This document shows positions 1 to 8,115 of a stretch of 44,210 nt of DNA, one piece after another. Source of the stretch: Candidatus Kaiserbacteria bacterium (GTDB lineage Bacteria > Patescibacteriota > Minisyncoccia > Phycocordibacterales > UBA2100); NCBI GenBank assembly GCA_016867375.1, contig VGJQ01000005.1, positions 1-44,210 of the forward strand, read 5' to 3'. Within the stretch, counting starts at the first letter, position 1. The number at the start of each line of letters is the position of its first letter. Below the pieces are notes generated by a model, which did not search any database, was not told the DNA's origin, and worked only from the letters and a program-made list of their open reading frames with translations. The position numbers were made by a program, and so were the translations under genes.

Positions 1-49
1 ATGGTTGTACAGATGCCTTCGGGCTCGCCCTCGCGAAAGCGGAGGCACA

Positions 50-375
50 TTATTGCCCATTACTATTCTCACGTGCGAAAATCGCCGCGAGATTTTTTCT
101 ACCATCCACGACACGAACGATCTCGATCGCATCCTTGGTAACACGATAAAATACAACGTCGGATAGACCACTACAGAGCGGATACCTCCCAAGAGATCGT
201 CGCGCGAACGCCCGAGAAGCGGTGCGTCTTGAAGATTTGCGGTCAATCTTAAAATATCTTGAGCATGGGCGTCTGCTATCTCAGAGGAGAAATGCTTCGC
301 ACCCCAACGCCAAATCTCCAGCAAATCGAAATCGGCTTCTGGAGACCAGATAACTGTGAACTTATGATCTGGCAT
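50..375 (-). pseudogene. RelE/ParE-family toxin, frameshifted
   Basis: This is the toxin partner of the antitoxin gene that ends at 362; its ATG at 375 overlaps the antitoxin stop by 14 nt, a usual toxin-antitoxin layout. The first frame reads a ParE-like N-terminus (MPDHKFTVIWSPEADFD, then LLEIWRWGAKHF and PLLGRSRDDLLGGIR). The typical ParE C-terminus (VVFYRVTKDAIEIVRV, then DGRKNLAAIFARE) lies in another frame and ends at a TAA at 50-52. The frames switch around 172-180, equivalent to one missing base. Without the switch the first frame stays open to the window edge with a C-terminus unlike the family. Either the toxin is inactivated or there is a sequencing error. RelE/ParE toxins are mRNA interferases or gyrase poisons; which applies here cannot be told. 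Confidence 0.7.
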
Positions 376-583
376 GTTCGGCGTGAGCGCGTATTAGAAA
401 ATCCTCAATGGTGAGCTCTTTGCCGAGACCCGCATCAAGCGAACGAATACCCGCCGCAAGCTCAGCGCGTAAGGTATGGAGATTATCGATATAGGCACTC
501 AATTCACGACCAATACGCTCCTGATCAGCGTCAGGAAGCTTTTGAGCCTTTTCAATCGCATACGTAAGAGCTTTGGAAGACAT
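362..583 (-). CDS. Antitoxin of a RelE/ParE-type toxin-antitoxin module
   Basis: A 73-residue, acidic and helical protein is encoded directly upstream of, and overlapping, the ParE-like toxin. Its size, position and overlap indicate the antitoxin that would bind and neutralise the toxin and repress the module. I do not recognise a named antitoxin family; a helical 'KLPDADQERIGRELSAYID' stretch is the main feature. The start at 583 (MSSKALTY) is preferred over an in-frame ATG at 592, because a TATAAT -10 box (591-596 on the complement) overlaps the upstream ATG and leaves the 583 ATG 7 nt downstream, as expected for a leaderless transcript. Function rests mostly on context. Confidence 0.65.
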   Translation of the reverse strand: MSSKALTYAIEKAQKLPDADQERIGRELSAYIDNLHTLRAELAAGIRSLDAGLGKELTIEDFLIRAHAEHARS

Positions 584-636
584 ATTCGACATTATACCAT
601 ATCAACGGAAAAACAAAATGAAGCCTTTATGCGGGA

Positions 637-2457
637 TCAGAGGTGAATACGATACTGCTTCGCCCAGGACTGGAAGACTATGAGTGCCCAGAGCATAGTG
701 AGGTGGTATTCGCGCGAATCTTGGTGCGCGGTGAGCATGGCCCCTATCTCGTCCCACTTGAACAGACCCCGTGTCGCCGCGCAATAATCGGGGCTCAGAA
801 TCTCGCGCGCGAGTGCCCCAAAGCGCTTGTGGCGCAGCCACACACCTGCCGGGGCAAACCATCCGCGTTTGGGCTCGTGATAAAGGTATTCGGGTAAGCG
901 CCCGCGAAAGGCGCGCTTGAGCATGCGCTTGGACTGCGTGAGTGTGAGCTTCTGTGAGCGCGGGACTTGTGTGGCGAAGGCAACCACCTCGTTGTCAAGG
1001 AACGGCACGCGCGCTTCAATCGCGCTCGCCATCGACATCTTGTCGGTGCGCATGAGGCTCTCGTCGATGAGCCAGGACTGGCGGTCGGTGTCCATAAACA
1101 CCTTTTCAAAACTCCCCTTCATCGGACCGGGGAAGAATGTCGATGCAAAGAAACGACGTGTCACATCGAGGTCGAATCCGGGCTGTAGCACCTTATTGAG
1201 CGCCTCGTCTTTTTGGAAGAGAAAGCGCGCAAAACGATCGACGCCGGGTACGGTATCGAGCTTCCCCACCGACCCGTTGAGCTTGTCACCTACAGTACGC
1301 AGGGCCGACGGGAGCATACGATAGTACGAAGAAAGCAGACTCAAACGATACCGTTCGTACCCACCAAAGAGCTCGTCTCCCCCGTCGCCACCGCAGACGA
1401 CCGTCGCGAGAGGTTTGGTGAAGTGCGCCAGGTGGAGCATCGGAATCGCGGTCGGATTGCCAATCGGTTCATCGAGATGCCATACCATCGATTCAAAAAG
1501 GTCCGCCGCCTCATCGCTGCTGAGCATGACCTCATGATGCGTCGCGCCATAGTGTGCAGCCGTGCGACGCGCAAGCGCTTGATCGGTGTTGTATTTTTCC
1601 GGCGTCTCATCCGCACCGAGTGCAAATCCGACGCTAAACGTATTGATCGAATCGCGGACTCTTGAGACACTATCGAGTATGATCGACGAATCAAATCCGC
1701 CCGAAAGATAGATGCCAAGCGGCCGATCGGAGACAAGCTGGCGCAAGACGGCGGCGTCGATGACTTCGCAGAGTGCACTGTCTGTCACGCGCCCCCTGTA
1801 GGCATCTCGCTGTATATCGACAAATGACGCATCGGATATCGCGCCGTTCTCAAACGTCAGCATGTGTCCAGGCAGGAGCTTTTTGACCTGCTTAAACATG
1901 GTCTGTGGCGCCGGCACGTAGAGCACGCGCAGATAGTGCATGAAGGCATCACGATCAAGCTCACGCGCCACATCATGCTCAAGGATCGCTTTGATCTCAG
2001 AAGAAAAGATGAGGCGCTTGCCATCGTAGTGGTAATACAGCGGCTTCACGCCGTGGCGATCGCGCACGAGCATGAGCTTCTTTTGCGTAGCATCCCACAA
2101 GGCGAATGCAAATATGCCGTTGAGCCGCGTAAACGCCTCGCTCCCCCACTTCTGATACGCTGCCAAGATCACTTCGGTGTCACCGGTCGTCCGGTACGGA
2201 TAGTCCGATAGTTCTTTTTTGAGTTCTTTGAAATTGTATATCTCGCCATTGAAGACAATCGTCGTCGCACCGTCAGCGCTCGTCATCGGCTGGGCAGCCT
2301 CGGGACGCAGGTCGATGATTGCGAGGCGATTGTGCCCGAGCGATACACCTTCGGTACAAAAGGCACCTGTCCCGTCGGGACCACGATGCTTCGTCGCGTC
2401 GTTCATCTTGTCGATGAGCGCGCGATCTTCCCAACTGAATCCATTAATTCCGCACAT
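637..2457 (-). CDS. asnB: Asparagine synthase (glutamine-hydrolysing)
   Basis: AsnB makes asparagine from aspartate, ATP and glutamine-derived ammonia; in glycan clusters relatives can amidate sugars or other substrates. The 606-residue protein has the full two-domain plan: an N-terminal class II glutamine amidotransferase with catalytic Cys2 (MCGINGF), the RGPDGTG (about 25-31), NRLAIIDL (about 43-50) and NGEIYNF (about 70-76) motifs, then the synthetase domain with the ATP-pyrophosphatase loop SGGFDSS at about 252-258. Length matches the family. Its start overlaps the 3' end of the upstream glycosyltransferase gene by 14 nt, so the two are probably translated from one transcript. It is the last gene of the glycan run before the toxin-antitoxin pair. 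Confidence 0.93.
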   Translation of the reverse strand: MCGINGFSWEDRALIDKMNDATKHRGPDGTGAFCTEGVSLGHNRLAIIDLRPEAAQPMTSADGATTIVFNGEIYNFKELKKELSDYPYRTTGDTEVILAAYQKWGSEAFTRLNGIFAFALWDATQKKLMLVRDRHGVKPLYYHYDGKRLIFSSEIKAILEHDVARELDRDAFMHYLRVLYVPAPQTMFKQVKKLLPGHMLTFENGAISDASFVDIQRDAYRGRVTDSALCEVIDAAVLRQLVSDRPLGIYLSGGFDSSIILDSVSRVRDSINTFSVGFALGADETPEKYNTDQALARRTAAHYGATHHEVMLSSDEAADLFESMVWHLDEPIGNPTAIPMLHLAHFTKPLATVVCGGDGGDELFGGYERYRLSLLSSYYRMLPSALRTVGDKLNGSVGKLDTVPGVDRFARFLFQKDEALNKVLQPGFDLDVTRRFFASTFFPGPMKGSFEKVFMDTDRQSWLIDESLMRTDKMSMASAIEARVPFLDNEVVAFATQVPRSQKLTLTQSKRMLKRAFRGRLPEYLYHEPKRGWFAPAGVWLRHKRFGALAREILSPDYCAATRGLFKWDEIGAMLTAHQDSREYHLTMLWALIVFQSWAKQYRIHL

Positions 2458-3511
2458 ATGTGCGCATTATAGCCGGAATCAAGCGCGACAAGGAATGCTC
2501 TTTCTCGACATAAGTGCGCAACGAAGCAGATAGGAATTCCTTATCGGGATGCTTGAGATAGCGCCCGATCGCATCGGCGATGGTCATCGGCTGATTGTCG
2601 GCGCAATAGAGCCCCATTGGCTCAAGTACACCCTGATACGCATGGTTGGACGAGACGAGAGGCACCCCTGCGGCGAAGCTCTCGAGTCCTGCCTTATCCA
2701 TGCTTTGAGTGGCGCTCAGATTGAGTGAGAGGTCGGCACGCGCGAGGATATGCGGGATATCAGCATGCTCCACAGGCCCCGTACAAGTGATCAAATACGG
2801 ACGGCGCGCGATCTCTTCGTGTAAGGTACGCTGATACCCTTTATCTGCGTCGGTCACGGGAGCGCCAACGATCGTAAATGTGAATCGCACACCTCGACGG
2901 TACAGCTCATCGAGTGCATCAATCATCTCCCGTATACGCTTGGTCTCTGATACGCGACCGACCGTCACGATGCGCAAGTCGTCGCCCCGCACTTCGCGCG
3001 ATGGCGAAAAAAGTCCGACCGGAATGCCATGCCCCATGATACGGACTTTTCCCGAGGGAATCTTGAAGCTCTCAGGCGACGTAGTGAAGATGATATCAGA
3101 AAGTTTCTCGGCTATACGCAAAAGCTTCGTCACACTCGAATGCACGTACCACAAACCGATCCTCCGGCCCCACATGCGCCACCAGAGGCTACCCAAGACG
3201 ACATACTCCGGATTCATATGGACAAACACGACGTCGTAGCGACGATGCAAGACCAAGAGGTACCAATACAATTTTACGATGTAGCCGATCCTAGAAAAAA
3301 ACCGCATCCCCTTGCCCGGAGAAGCTTCATCAGAAGAGGGTTTGCCGAGTGAATGGACGGACACATTGTGCGGCAAAGCATGTCTCCCTTCGCGCAAACA
3401 CACTACATGCACCTCTTCGCACTCGCGTGCAAAAAGCGCGATCCAATCAAGAAAAAACCCAAGGACCGGATCCATACTATCGACTACCTGCGTGATAATC
3501 AGTATTCGCAT
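2444..3511 (-). CDS. Glycosyltransferase family 4-like
   Basis: A 355-residue GT-B fold glycosyltransferase, probably cytoplasmic and membrane-associated, moving a sugar from a nucleotide sugar to a glycan acceptor. The C-terminal half carries a VGRVSETK strand (about 184-191) and a donor-binding region GLESFAAGVPLV (about 275-286) like the GT4 EX7E segment. The N-terminal half has the phrases DPVLGFF and LPHNVSVHSLGK, which are echoed in the C-terminal half of the fused protein at 12046-14037, so the two are paralogs. The gene lies 7 nt downstream of the nucleotidyltransferase-cupin gene and overlaps asnB. Donor and acceptor are unknown. Confidence 0.85.
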   Translation of the reverse strand: MRILIITQVVDSMDPVLGFFLDWIALFARECEEVHVVCLREGRHALPHNVSVHSLGKPSSDEASPGKGMRFFSRIGYIVKLYWYLLVLHRRYDVVFVHMNPEYVVLGSLWWRMWGRRIGLWYVHSSVTKLLRIAEKLSDIIFTTSPESFKIPSGKVRIMGHGIPVGLFSPSREVRGDDLRIVTVGRVSETKRIREMIDALDELYRRGVRFTFTIVGAPVTDADKGYQRTLHEEIARRPYLITCTGPVEHADIPHILARADLSLNLSATQSMDKAGLESFAAGVPLVSSNHAYQGVLEPMGLYCADNQPMTIADAIGRYLKHPDKEFLSASLRTYVEKEHSLSRLIPAIMRTYVRN

Positions 3512-3518
3512 GACGGCT

Positions 3519-4331
3519 TTATTTCACCTTATGCCTTCCAAAATCGTCTTCAATACGTACGATGTCATTTTCATCAAAGTCCCCTATCGCGATCTCGACG
3601 ACCACGCCGCCTTTCTTGGATTCGAGGCGATGAATTGTGCCGAGCGGTACATGGAATATCTCGTTTTTGACGAGCTTGGTCTGTGTGAGCGGCGCGCCAT
3701 GGGTGCCCGTGGTCGCGGTCGCATCGCCCTCGACGAGCATCCAATATTCACTACGCTGATTGTGATACTGCAAACTCAGGCGCTTCTTTGGTTTGATATG
3801 GAGTGTCTTGAGGTACCATTTGACGCCTTTGTTCCAGCCGTAAAACTCGCCCCACGGGCGCACGCTGCGCACACTCGCACGGATCGCATCGCGCACCATC
3901 CAGGAAGACGACTGCACCTTGCCGCCTGCTCCCACATTGAACACCGTCTTGATGTGGAGCGCGGCGCAGGCCTTTGCCTCGGGAATATTGTCGCCAAACC
4001 GATCGCCGCCGTTGGCGAAGACGGCAGGCTTGAGCTTCTTGAGCGCCCGTACGACGGATCGATCGGGATCATCCGGTTTGTGATCACTCAAGACGACGCG
4101 GTCCACGAATGGGAAGCTTTCCAGTAATTCCATACGCTCTTTCTCGGGCATAAATACGAAGCCTTTCTTATTGCGCAGCCAGTTGTCGTTGTTGAGGATG
4201 ACGACGAGCTTATCGCCGAGCGCACGGGCTTCTCTGAGCATACGCACATGCCCGATATGGAGAGGGTCAAACCCGCCTGAGGTTGCGATCCATTTGACAG
4301 CTGGTTTTTTGATTGTCTTTTTCGATGCCAT
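3519..4331 (-). CDS. Cytidylyltransferase-like / phosphomannose-isomerase-type cupin fusion
   Basis: A 270-residue two-domain protein. Residues about 12-150 form a nucleotidyltransferase (TagD/RfaE-C type) with the signature GGFDPLHIGH at about 19-28. Residues about 158-270 form a cupin like the C-terminal part of type II mannose-6-phosphate isomerase (SLQYHNQRSEYWMLVEG and VPLGTIHRLES). Together they suggest activation of a sugar or polyol phosphate plus an isomerase or epimerase-like step for glycan precursors; the exact substrate is unknown. The ATG at 4331 is chosen over an upstream in-frame GTG at 4340 because a TATAGT -10 box at 4339-4344 leaves 7 nt before it. The promoter is divergent from the C-methyltransferase gene at 4422. 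Confidence 0.8.
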   Translation of the reverse strand: MASKKTIKKPAVKWIATSGGFDPLHIGHVRMLREARALGDKLVVILNNDNWLRNKKGFVFMPEKERMELLESFPFVDRVVLSDHKPDDPDRSVVRALKKLKPAVFANGGDRFGDNIPEAKACAALHIKTVFNVGAGGKVQSSSWMVRDAIRASVRSVRPWGEFYGWNKGVKWYLKTLHIKPKKRLSLQYHNQRSEYWMLVEGDATATTGTHGAPLTQTKLVKNEIFHVPLGTIHRLESKKGGVVVEIAIGDFDENDIVRIEDDFGRHKVK

Positions 4332-4406
4332 ATGAATCACTATACTCCGAAAACGAGAAAATGATAATGACTATCGCACAAGGTGTGCCGCAGGATGGCG
4401 CTATGG

Positions 4407-4412
4407 TACAAT
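4407..4412 (+). promoter_or_regulatory. -10 box of the C-methyltransferase gene
   Basis: TACAAT, preceded by TATGG, lies 9 nt upstream of the ATG at 4422. This spacing predicts a leaderless transcript. It supports the 4422 start rather than an in-frame GTG at 4383, which would lie upstream of the promoter. Confidence 0.55.
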
Positions 4413-4421
4413 CCCACCGCT

Positions 4422-5681
4422 ATGGAAAAGATTATTCCGCGCACTACGTGCCGCATCTCCAATGAGCCACTCGTGCCGCTCTTCTCGCTCGGCGATCTCT
4501 ACCTCTCAGGATTTTTGCCCAAAGGCGCGCAACCGACAGCAAGCCAAAAAGTCCCGCTTGAGATGACACTGGCTCCGCTCTCGGGGCTGGTACAGCTCGC
4601 GCACACGGCACCCTCAGATGAGATGTACCGCGAATACTGGTATCGATCGGATACCAACGAATCTATGGTCGAGGAGCTCAAGCAGATCGCCACATCCACC
4701 GCGCGCCTCATGCGTGTAAGCGTGGGCGATGTGTGGATCGATATCGGATGCAACGACGGCACACTCCTTTCGCACGTCCCGCAGGAAGCGGCGCGCATCG
4801 GCTACGATCCCAACGACTACAAGGAGATTTCACAACAGCATGCCGACCTCATCGTCAACGATTATTTCAACGCTGCCGCCTATCACAAATCTCCGTACAA
4901 AAAAGCAAAGGTCATCACCTCGATCGCGATGTTTTATGATCTGGAGGATCCGCATGCGTTTGTCCAAGATATCTACGACGTGCTCGAGGATAACGGCATG
5001 TGGGTGATGCAGATGAGCTACCTGCCGCTCATGCTCGAACAGCTCGCCTTCGACAACATCTGCCATGAACACCTCGAATACTACAGTCTCACTGCACTCA
5101 AGCACCTGCTCGACCGCCACCATTTCCAGATCGTCGATTGTCAGCTCAATGATATCAATGGCGGAAGTTTCCGCGTATACATCCGCAAAAAAGGCGCGGA
5201 CGCGAGCACCTTTGCCACAGCTCCGTATCGCGACGTAGCCGCGTTTCGCGTCGCCTCCATCCTCGATCATGAGAAGCACCTCAAGCTGGACGATCCGGAA
5301 ACGTATCTCGCGTTCTACCGCAAATCCTGCGATCTGCGCGATCAGACCCTCGCCTTCCTCCGCACCGAAAAGGCCAAGGGCAAGAAGATCTGGGGCTATG
5401 GCGCATCCACCAAGGGCAATACCCTCTTGCAGTGGTGGGGTATCGATCACACGCTTCTGGACGGTATCGCCGAGCGACAGCCGGCAAAATATGGCCTCAA
5501 GACGATCGGCACCAACATCCCCATTGCCTCAGACGAAGACATGCGCAAGGCGAAGCCCGATTACCTCTTCGTACTCCCATGGCACTTCATCGAATCATTC
5601 GTACGCCGCGAACAAGACTTCCTCAAGAGTGGCGGTGCATTCATCGTCCCCTGTCCCCGCTTTGAAGTCATCCGGGGGTGA
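4422..5681 (+). CDS. SAM-dependent sugar C-methyltransferase-like protein
   Basis: A 419-residue protein with the architecture of NDP-hexose C-methyltransferases (TylCIII/NovU type): an N-terminal small domain, a central SAM-binding Rossmann fold with WIDIGCNDGTLL at about 105-116, and a C-terminal domain with KIWGYGASTKGNTLLQ typical of the family. It likely methylates a ketodeoxy sugar nucleotide made by the neighbouring pathway. The family's N-terminal zinc site normally uses CxxC pairs; here only one Cys remains (TTCRISNEPL), so zinc is probably not bound. It is the only plus-strand gene in the first 41 kb and runs toward gmd, separated from it by a long inverted repeat. Confidence 0.85.
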   Translation: MEKIIPRTTCRISNEPLVPLFSLGDLYLSGFLPKGAQPTASQKVPLEMTLAPLSGLVQLAHTAPSDEMYREYWYRSDTNESMVEELKQIATSTARLMRVSVGDVWIDIGCNDGTLLSHVPQEAARIGYDPNDYKEISQQHADLIVNDYFNAAAYHKSPYKKAKVITSIAMFYDLEDPHAFVQDIYDVLEDNGMWVMQMSYLPLMLEQLAFDNICHEHLEYYSLTALKHLLDRHHFQIVDCQLNDINGGSFRVYIRKKGADASTFATAPYRDVAAFRVASILDHEKHLKLDDPETYLAFYRKSCDLRDQTLAFLRTEKAKGKKIWGYGASTKGNTLLQWWGIDHTLLDGIAERQPAKYGLKTIGTNIPIASDEDMRKAKPDYLFVLPWHFIESFVRREQDFLKSGGAFIVPCPRFEVIRG

Positions 5682-5706
5682 TTTGATGCGGACAACATAC
5701 GCCGGG

Positions 5707-5812
5707 GCGTACGAGCAAATCCTTTTTGGGGTCTTGCGCAGCGCGACGGCGCGAGCATGAGCAATTTTTCAGCAGAAAAATATGCGACCCCAAAAAGGAT
5801 TTGCTCGTACGC
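5707..5812. repeat. Perfect 27-bp inverted repeat with 52-nt spacer
   Basis: Arms 5707-5733 and 5786-5812 are exact reverse complements; the left arm begins GCGTACGAGCAAATCC and ends TTTTTGGGGTC. The 52-nt spacer contains a second hairpin, ATTTTTC-AGCA-GAAAAAT (5764-5781). The element sits between the convergent C-methyltransferase and gmd genes. It could be a bidirectional terminator or a small palindromic mobile element; neither end shows an obvious target duplication. Confidence 0.8.
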
Positions 5813-5841
5813 AGGTATTCTTAATTACACACTCCGAGTAT

Positions 5842-6867
5842 TTACGCGCGATGCGCAGCCCCGATCTCTCGGATGTCGGATTGTATCATCATGTCGATCA
5901 GTTGTTCGAACGAGACGGAGGGCTCCCAACCGAGCTTCTGCTTCGCCTTGGACCAATCGCCGCAGAGCGCATCTACTTCGCGCGGTCGGTAGAATCGCGG
6001 ATCGATCTCCACACGGACGACACCCTGCGCATCTTTGCCCACCTCTTGCAACCCAGTCCCCTCCCAGTGAATCGGCATATCGACGGACTTCGCGACCGCT
6101 TCGATCAGGTCCCGCACGGTATGCGCTTTGCCCGTGGCGATCACATAGGTATCCGGTGTGTCGGCCTGTAGCATCATCCACATCGCACGGACGTAGTCTC
6201 CTGAAAAGCCCCAGTCGCGTCCGGCCTCGAGATTGCCGATACCCACCTTCTCGCGAAACCCGAGCTTGATCTCGGCAAATGCGCGCGTCAACTTGCGTGT
6301 GACGAATATCTTGCCGCGACGCGGCGATTCGTGATTAAACAAAATTCCCGAACAGGTGAAGAAACCTTTGGATCGATACTCTTCAATGAGCCGATGCGAT
6401 TTGACCTTGGCTTCCGCATACGGACTCACCGGCGAAAAGACGCTCGTCTCGGTGTGGGTCGGCGGCGTCGAGCCGTACATTTCGCTCGTCGATGCTTGAT
6501 AAAATTTCACCTGCTTATTGCGGTCAGTCGCTTCTTTGAGCAAACGCTCGACGCCGTGGAAATTGACATCCCACGTCTCGTCAGGACAAAGGAACGACAC
6601 GCCGACATGCGACTGTGCTGCGAGATTATATATCTCATCCGGCTTTGATTCGTCGAGTACGCGCTGCATCGTCGGAAGGTCGCGCATATTGCCATAGATG
6701 AGCTTGATGAGACCCTTGTCGTTGAGCACCTCGATAGGAGCTGGTACATCTGCGCTCGTGCGGCGCATAAATCCATAGACGTCGTAGCCTTTGTCGGCGA
6801 GAAGCTCGGCCAGATACGACCCGTCCTGACCCGTCACTCCAGTAATCAAAGCTCGTTTCTTTTCCAT
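5842..6867 (-). CDS. gmd: GDP-mannose 4,6-dehydratase
   Basis: Converts GDP-D-mannose to GDP-4-keto-6-deoxy-D-mannose with bound NADP, the entry to GDP-fucose, GDP-rhamnose, perosamine and related sugars. The 341-residue short-chain dehydrogenase has the N-terminal GVTGQDGSYLAELL nucleotide loop (about 10-23), NLAAQSHVGVSF, the catalytic YAEAK (YxxxK) and the Gmd-typical NHESPRRGKIFVTRKLTRA. Length agrees with the family. It begins 7 nt after the stop of the glycosyltransferase at 6875-8113, consistent with cotranscription. No GDP-4-keto-6-deoxymannose reductase or epimerase is found in the window, so the final sugar is unknown. Confidence 0.92.
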   Translation of the reverse strand: MEKKRALITGVTGQDGSYLAELLADKGYDVYGFMRRTSADVPAPIEVLNDKGLIKLIYGNMRDLPTMQRVLDESKPDEIYNLAAQSHVGVSFLCPDETWDVNFHGVERLLKEATDRNKQVKFYQASTSEMYGSTPPTHTETSVFSPVSPYAEAKVKSHRLIEEYRSKGFFTCSGILFNHESPRRGKIFVTRKLTRAFAEIKLGFREKVGIGNLEAGRDWGFSGDYVRAMWMMLQADTPDTYVIATGKAHTVRDLIEAVAKSVDMPIHWEGTGLQEVGKDAQGVVRVEIDPRFYRPREVDALCGDWSKAKQKLGWEPSVSFEQLIDMMIQSDIREIGAAHRA

Positions 6868-6874
6868 AAGGGCT

Positions 6875-8113
6875 TTAGTGTATCATATCTAGGTATTTTT
6901 CCATTCCCTCCTTGAGAATCCGCTCGTTTTCTTCCCAGGTGAAAAGTGCACGGGCCGATGTGATCGAATTATGCGAGAGTGTGGCACGCAGATGTGCATC
7001 GCGTAAAGTGAGGAGCGCTGCAAAGTACTCATCTTCGGTTTCGGCCGCCATATAATGCTGACCATCGACGAACGGGTAGTCGCCCAGATTACAACGCGGC
7101 GTGATCAGTGGGATACCACGACAGAGCGGCTCGTACACCTTTTGCTGCATGCCGACCCATTTGGGTGTCGGCGAAAGTGCGATATCCATGCTATCCATAT
7201 ATGCATCAAACGTATCGGCATCGATATATCCCTCATTGATGATGGTAGTGCCATTGAATCGTGGGAGATATTTGGACGGTATCCGCGCACCGGATATATG
7301 AAATACAAATGCGCCGGGACATTCTCGCTGCGCACGCTTGGCCATGGCACCCGACACCATATCGAGCCCACGCTCATTGTGCGCGACCGAATAGCCCGAT
7401 CCCATGAAAAACACATGCAATGGCGATCCGTGCCGGATCTCGTGATCGTCTCGAATCAGGGGCGGCAGGCCGCGCAGCGGCAACACGATGATGCGCCGTG
7501 CGCCCCATCGGCGGTACACACTCGCCTCATACGGCGAGAGCGCGAGGATGAGCGTGCTTTGCCAAACGGTAATGATCTCACTCAAAAGCTTTGGGATGTA
7601 TTTGAGATAATTGATCAAAGTGTGCCCCTCCTCTTCGAGAAAGTGTGTCGGCTCAAAATTGAGACTACGCGTCACGATCGGCACACCCGCCTTGCGCGCG
7701 ACATGATACAGCGGCCAGAGGTAAGAATAGTCGAACCATGCGATGTCCGGCTGTACGCGAGCAAACTCCTGTGCGTACACATGCTGAATCTCACGCTCAG
7801 CATATTCGTATGCAGCACCGTCGAGATACAGCGGATTGCGAAGCTTGCCGAGATGATTGACTATGCGCCGCCATCTTGAAATGCCTCGCTGACTGTATTT
7901 GTACGGCACCGTGATGAGACGTATCCCCAGACTCTCTGCCGCCGATTTCAAATAGCCGCGATCGGCGTATTCCCCTATCTTGGAAATCACCGTCACCTCA
8001 TATCCAAGCCGCACGAGCTCTCGCATCCCTCCCGCACGATCCGCCTGATCGCACCCGGTCTCCGGCATGGGAAAGACGGGGGTGACGAGGAGAATCTTTT
8101 TCTTGGCCATCAT
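6875..8113 (-). CDS. Glycosyltransferase (GT-B, family 4-like)
   Basis: A 412-residue GT-B protein starting MMAKKKILLVTPVFPMPETG. The C-terminal half contains VYEPLCRGIPLITP, matching the donor-binding segment of family 4 glycosyltransferases, and the N-terminal half has the usual alternating strands and helices ending in SLNFEPTHF. The frame is open further upstream to 8278, but that part lies inside the gene at 8116-9831 and does not look like a glycosyltransferase, so the start at 8113, 2 nt after that gene's stop, is chosen. It is part of an apparent operon running from 11434 down to gmd. Sugar donor unknown. Confidence 0.8.
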   Translation of the reverse strand: MMAKKKILLVTPVFPMPETGCDQADRAGGMRELVRLGYEVTVISKIGEYADRGYLKSAAESLGIRLITVPYKYSQRGISRWRRIVNHLGKLRNPLYLDGAAYEYAEREIQHVYAQEFARVQPDIAWFDYSYLWPLYHVARKAGVPIVTRSLNFEPTHFLEEEGHTLINYLKYIPKLLSEIITVWQSTLILALSPYEASVYRRWGARRIIVLPLRGLPPLIRDDHEIRHGSPLHVFFMGSGYSVAHNERGLDMVSGAMAKRAQRECPGAFVFHISGARIPSKYLPRFNGTTIINEGYIDADTFDAYMDSMDIALSPTPKWVGMQQKVYEPLCRGIPLITPRCNLGDYPFVDGQHYMAAETEDEYFAALLTLRDAHLRATLSHNSITSARALFTWEENERILKEGMEKYLDMIH

Positions 8114-8115
8114 GC

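Noticed and set aside
1-47. GC-rich imperfect hairpin at the window start as a terminator or REP
   Set aside because: Arms TGCCT/AGGCA pair only partly and the element is cut by the window edge, so nothing firm can be said.
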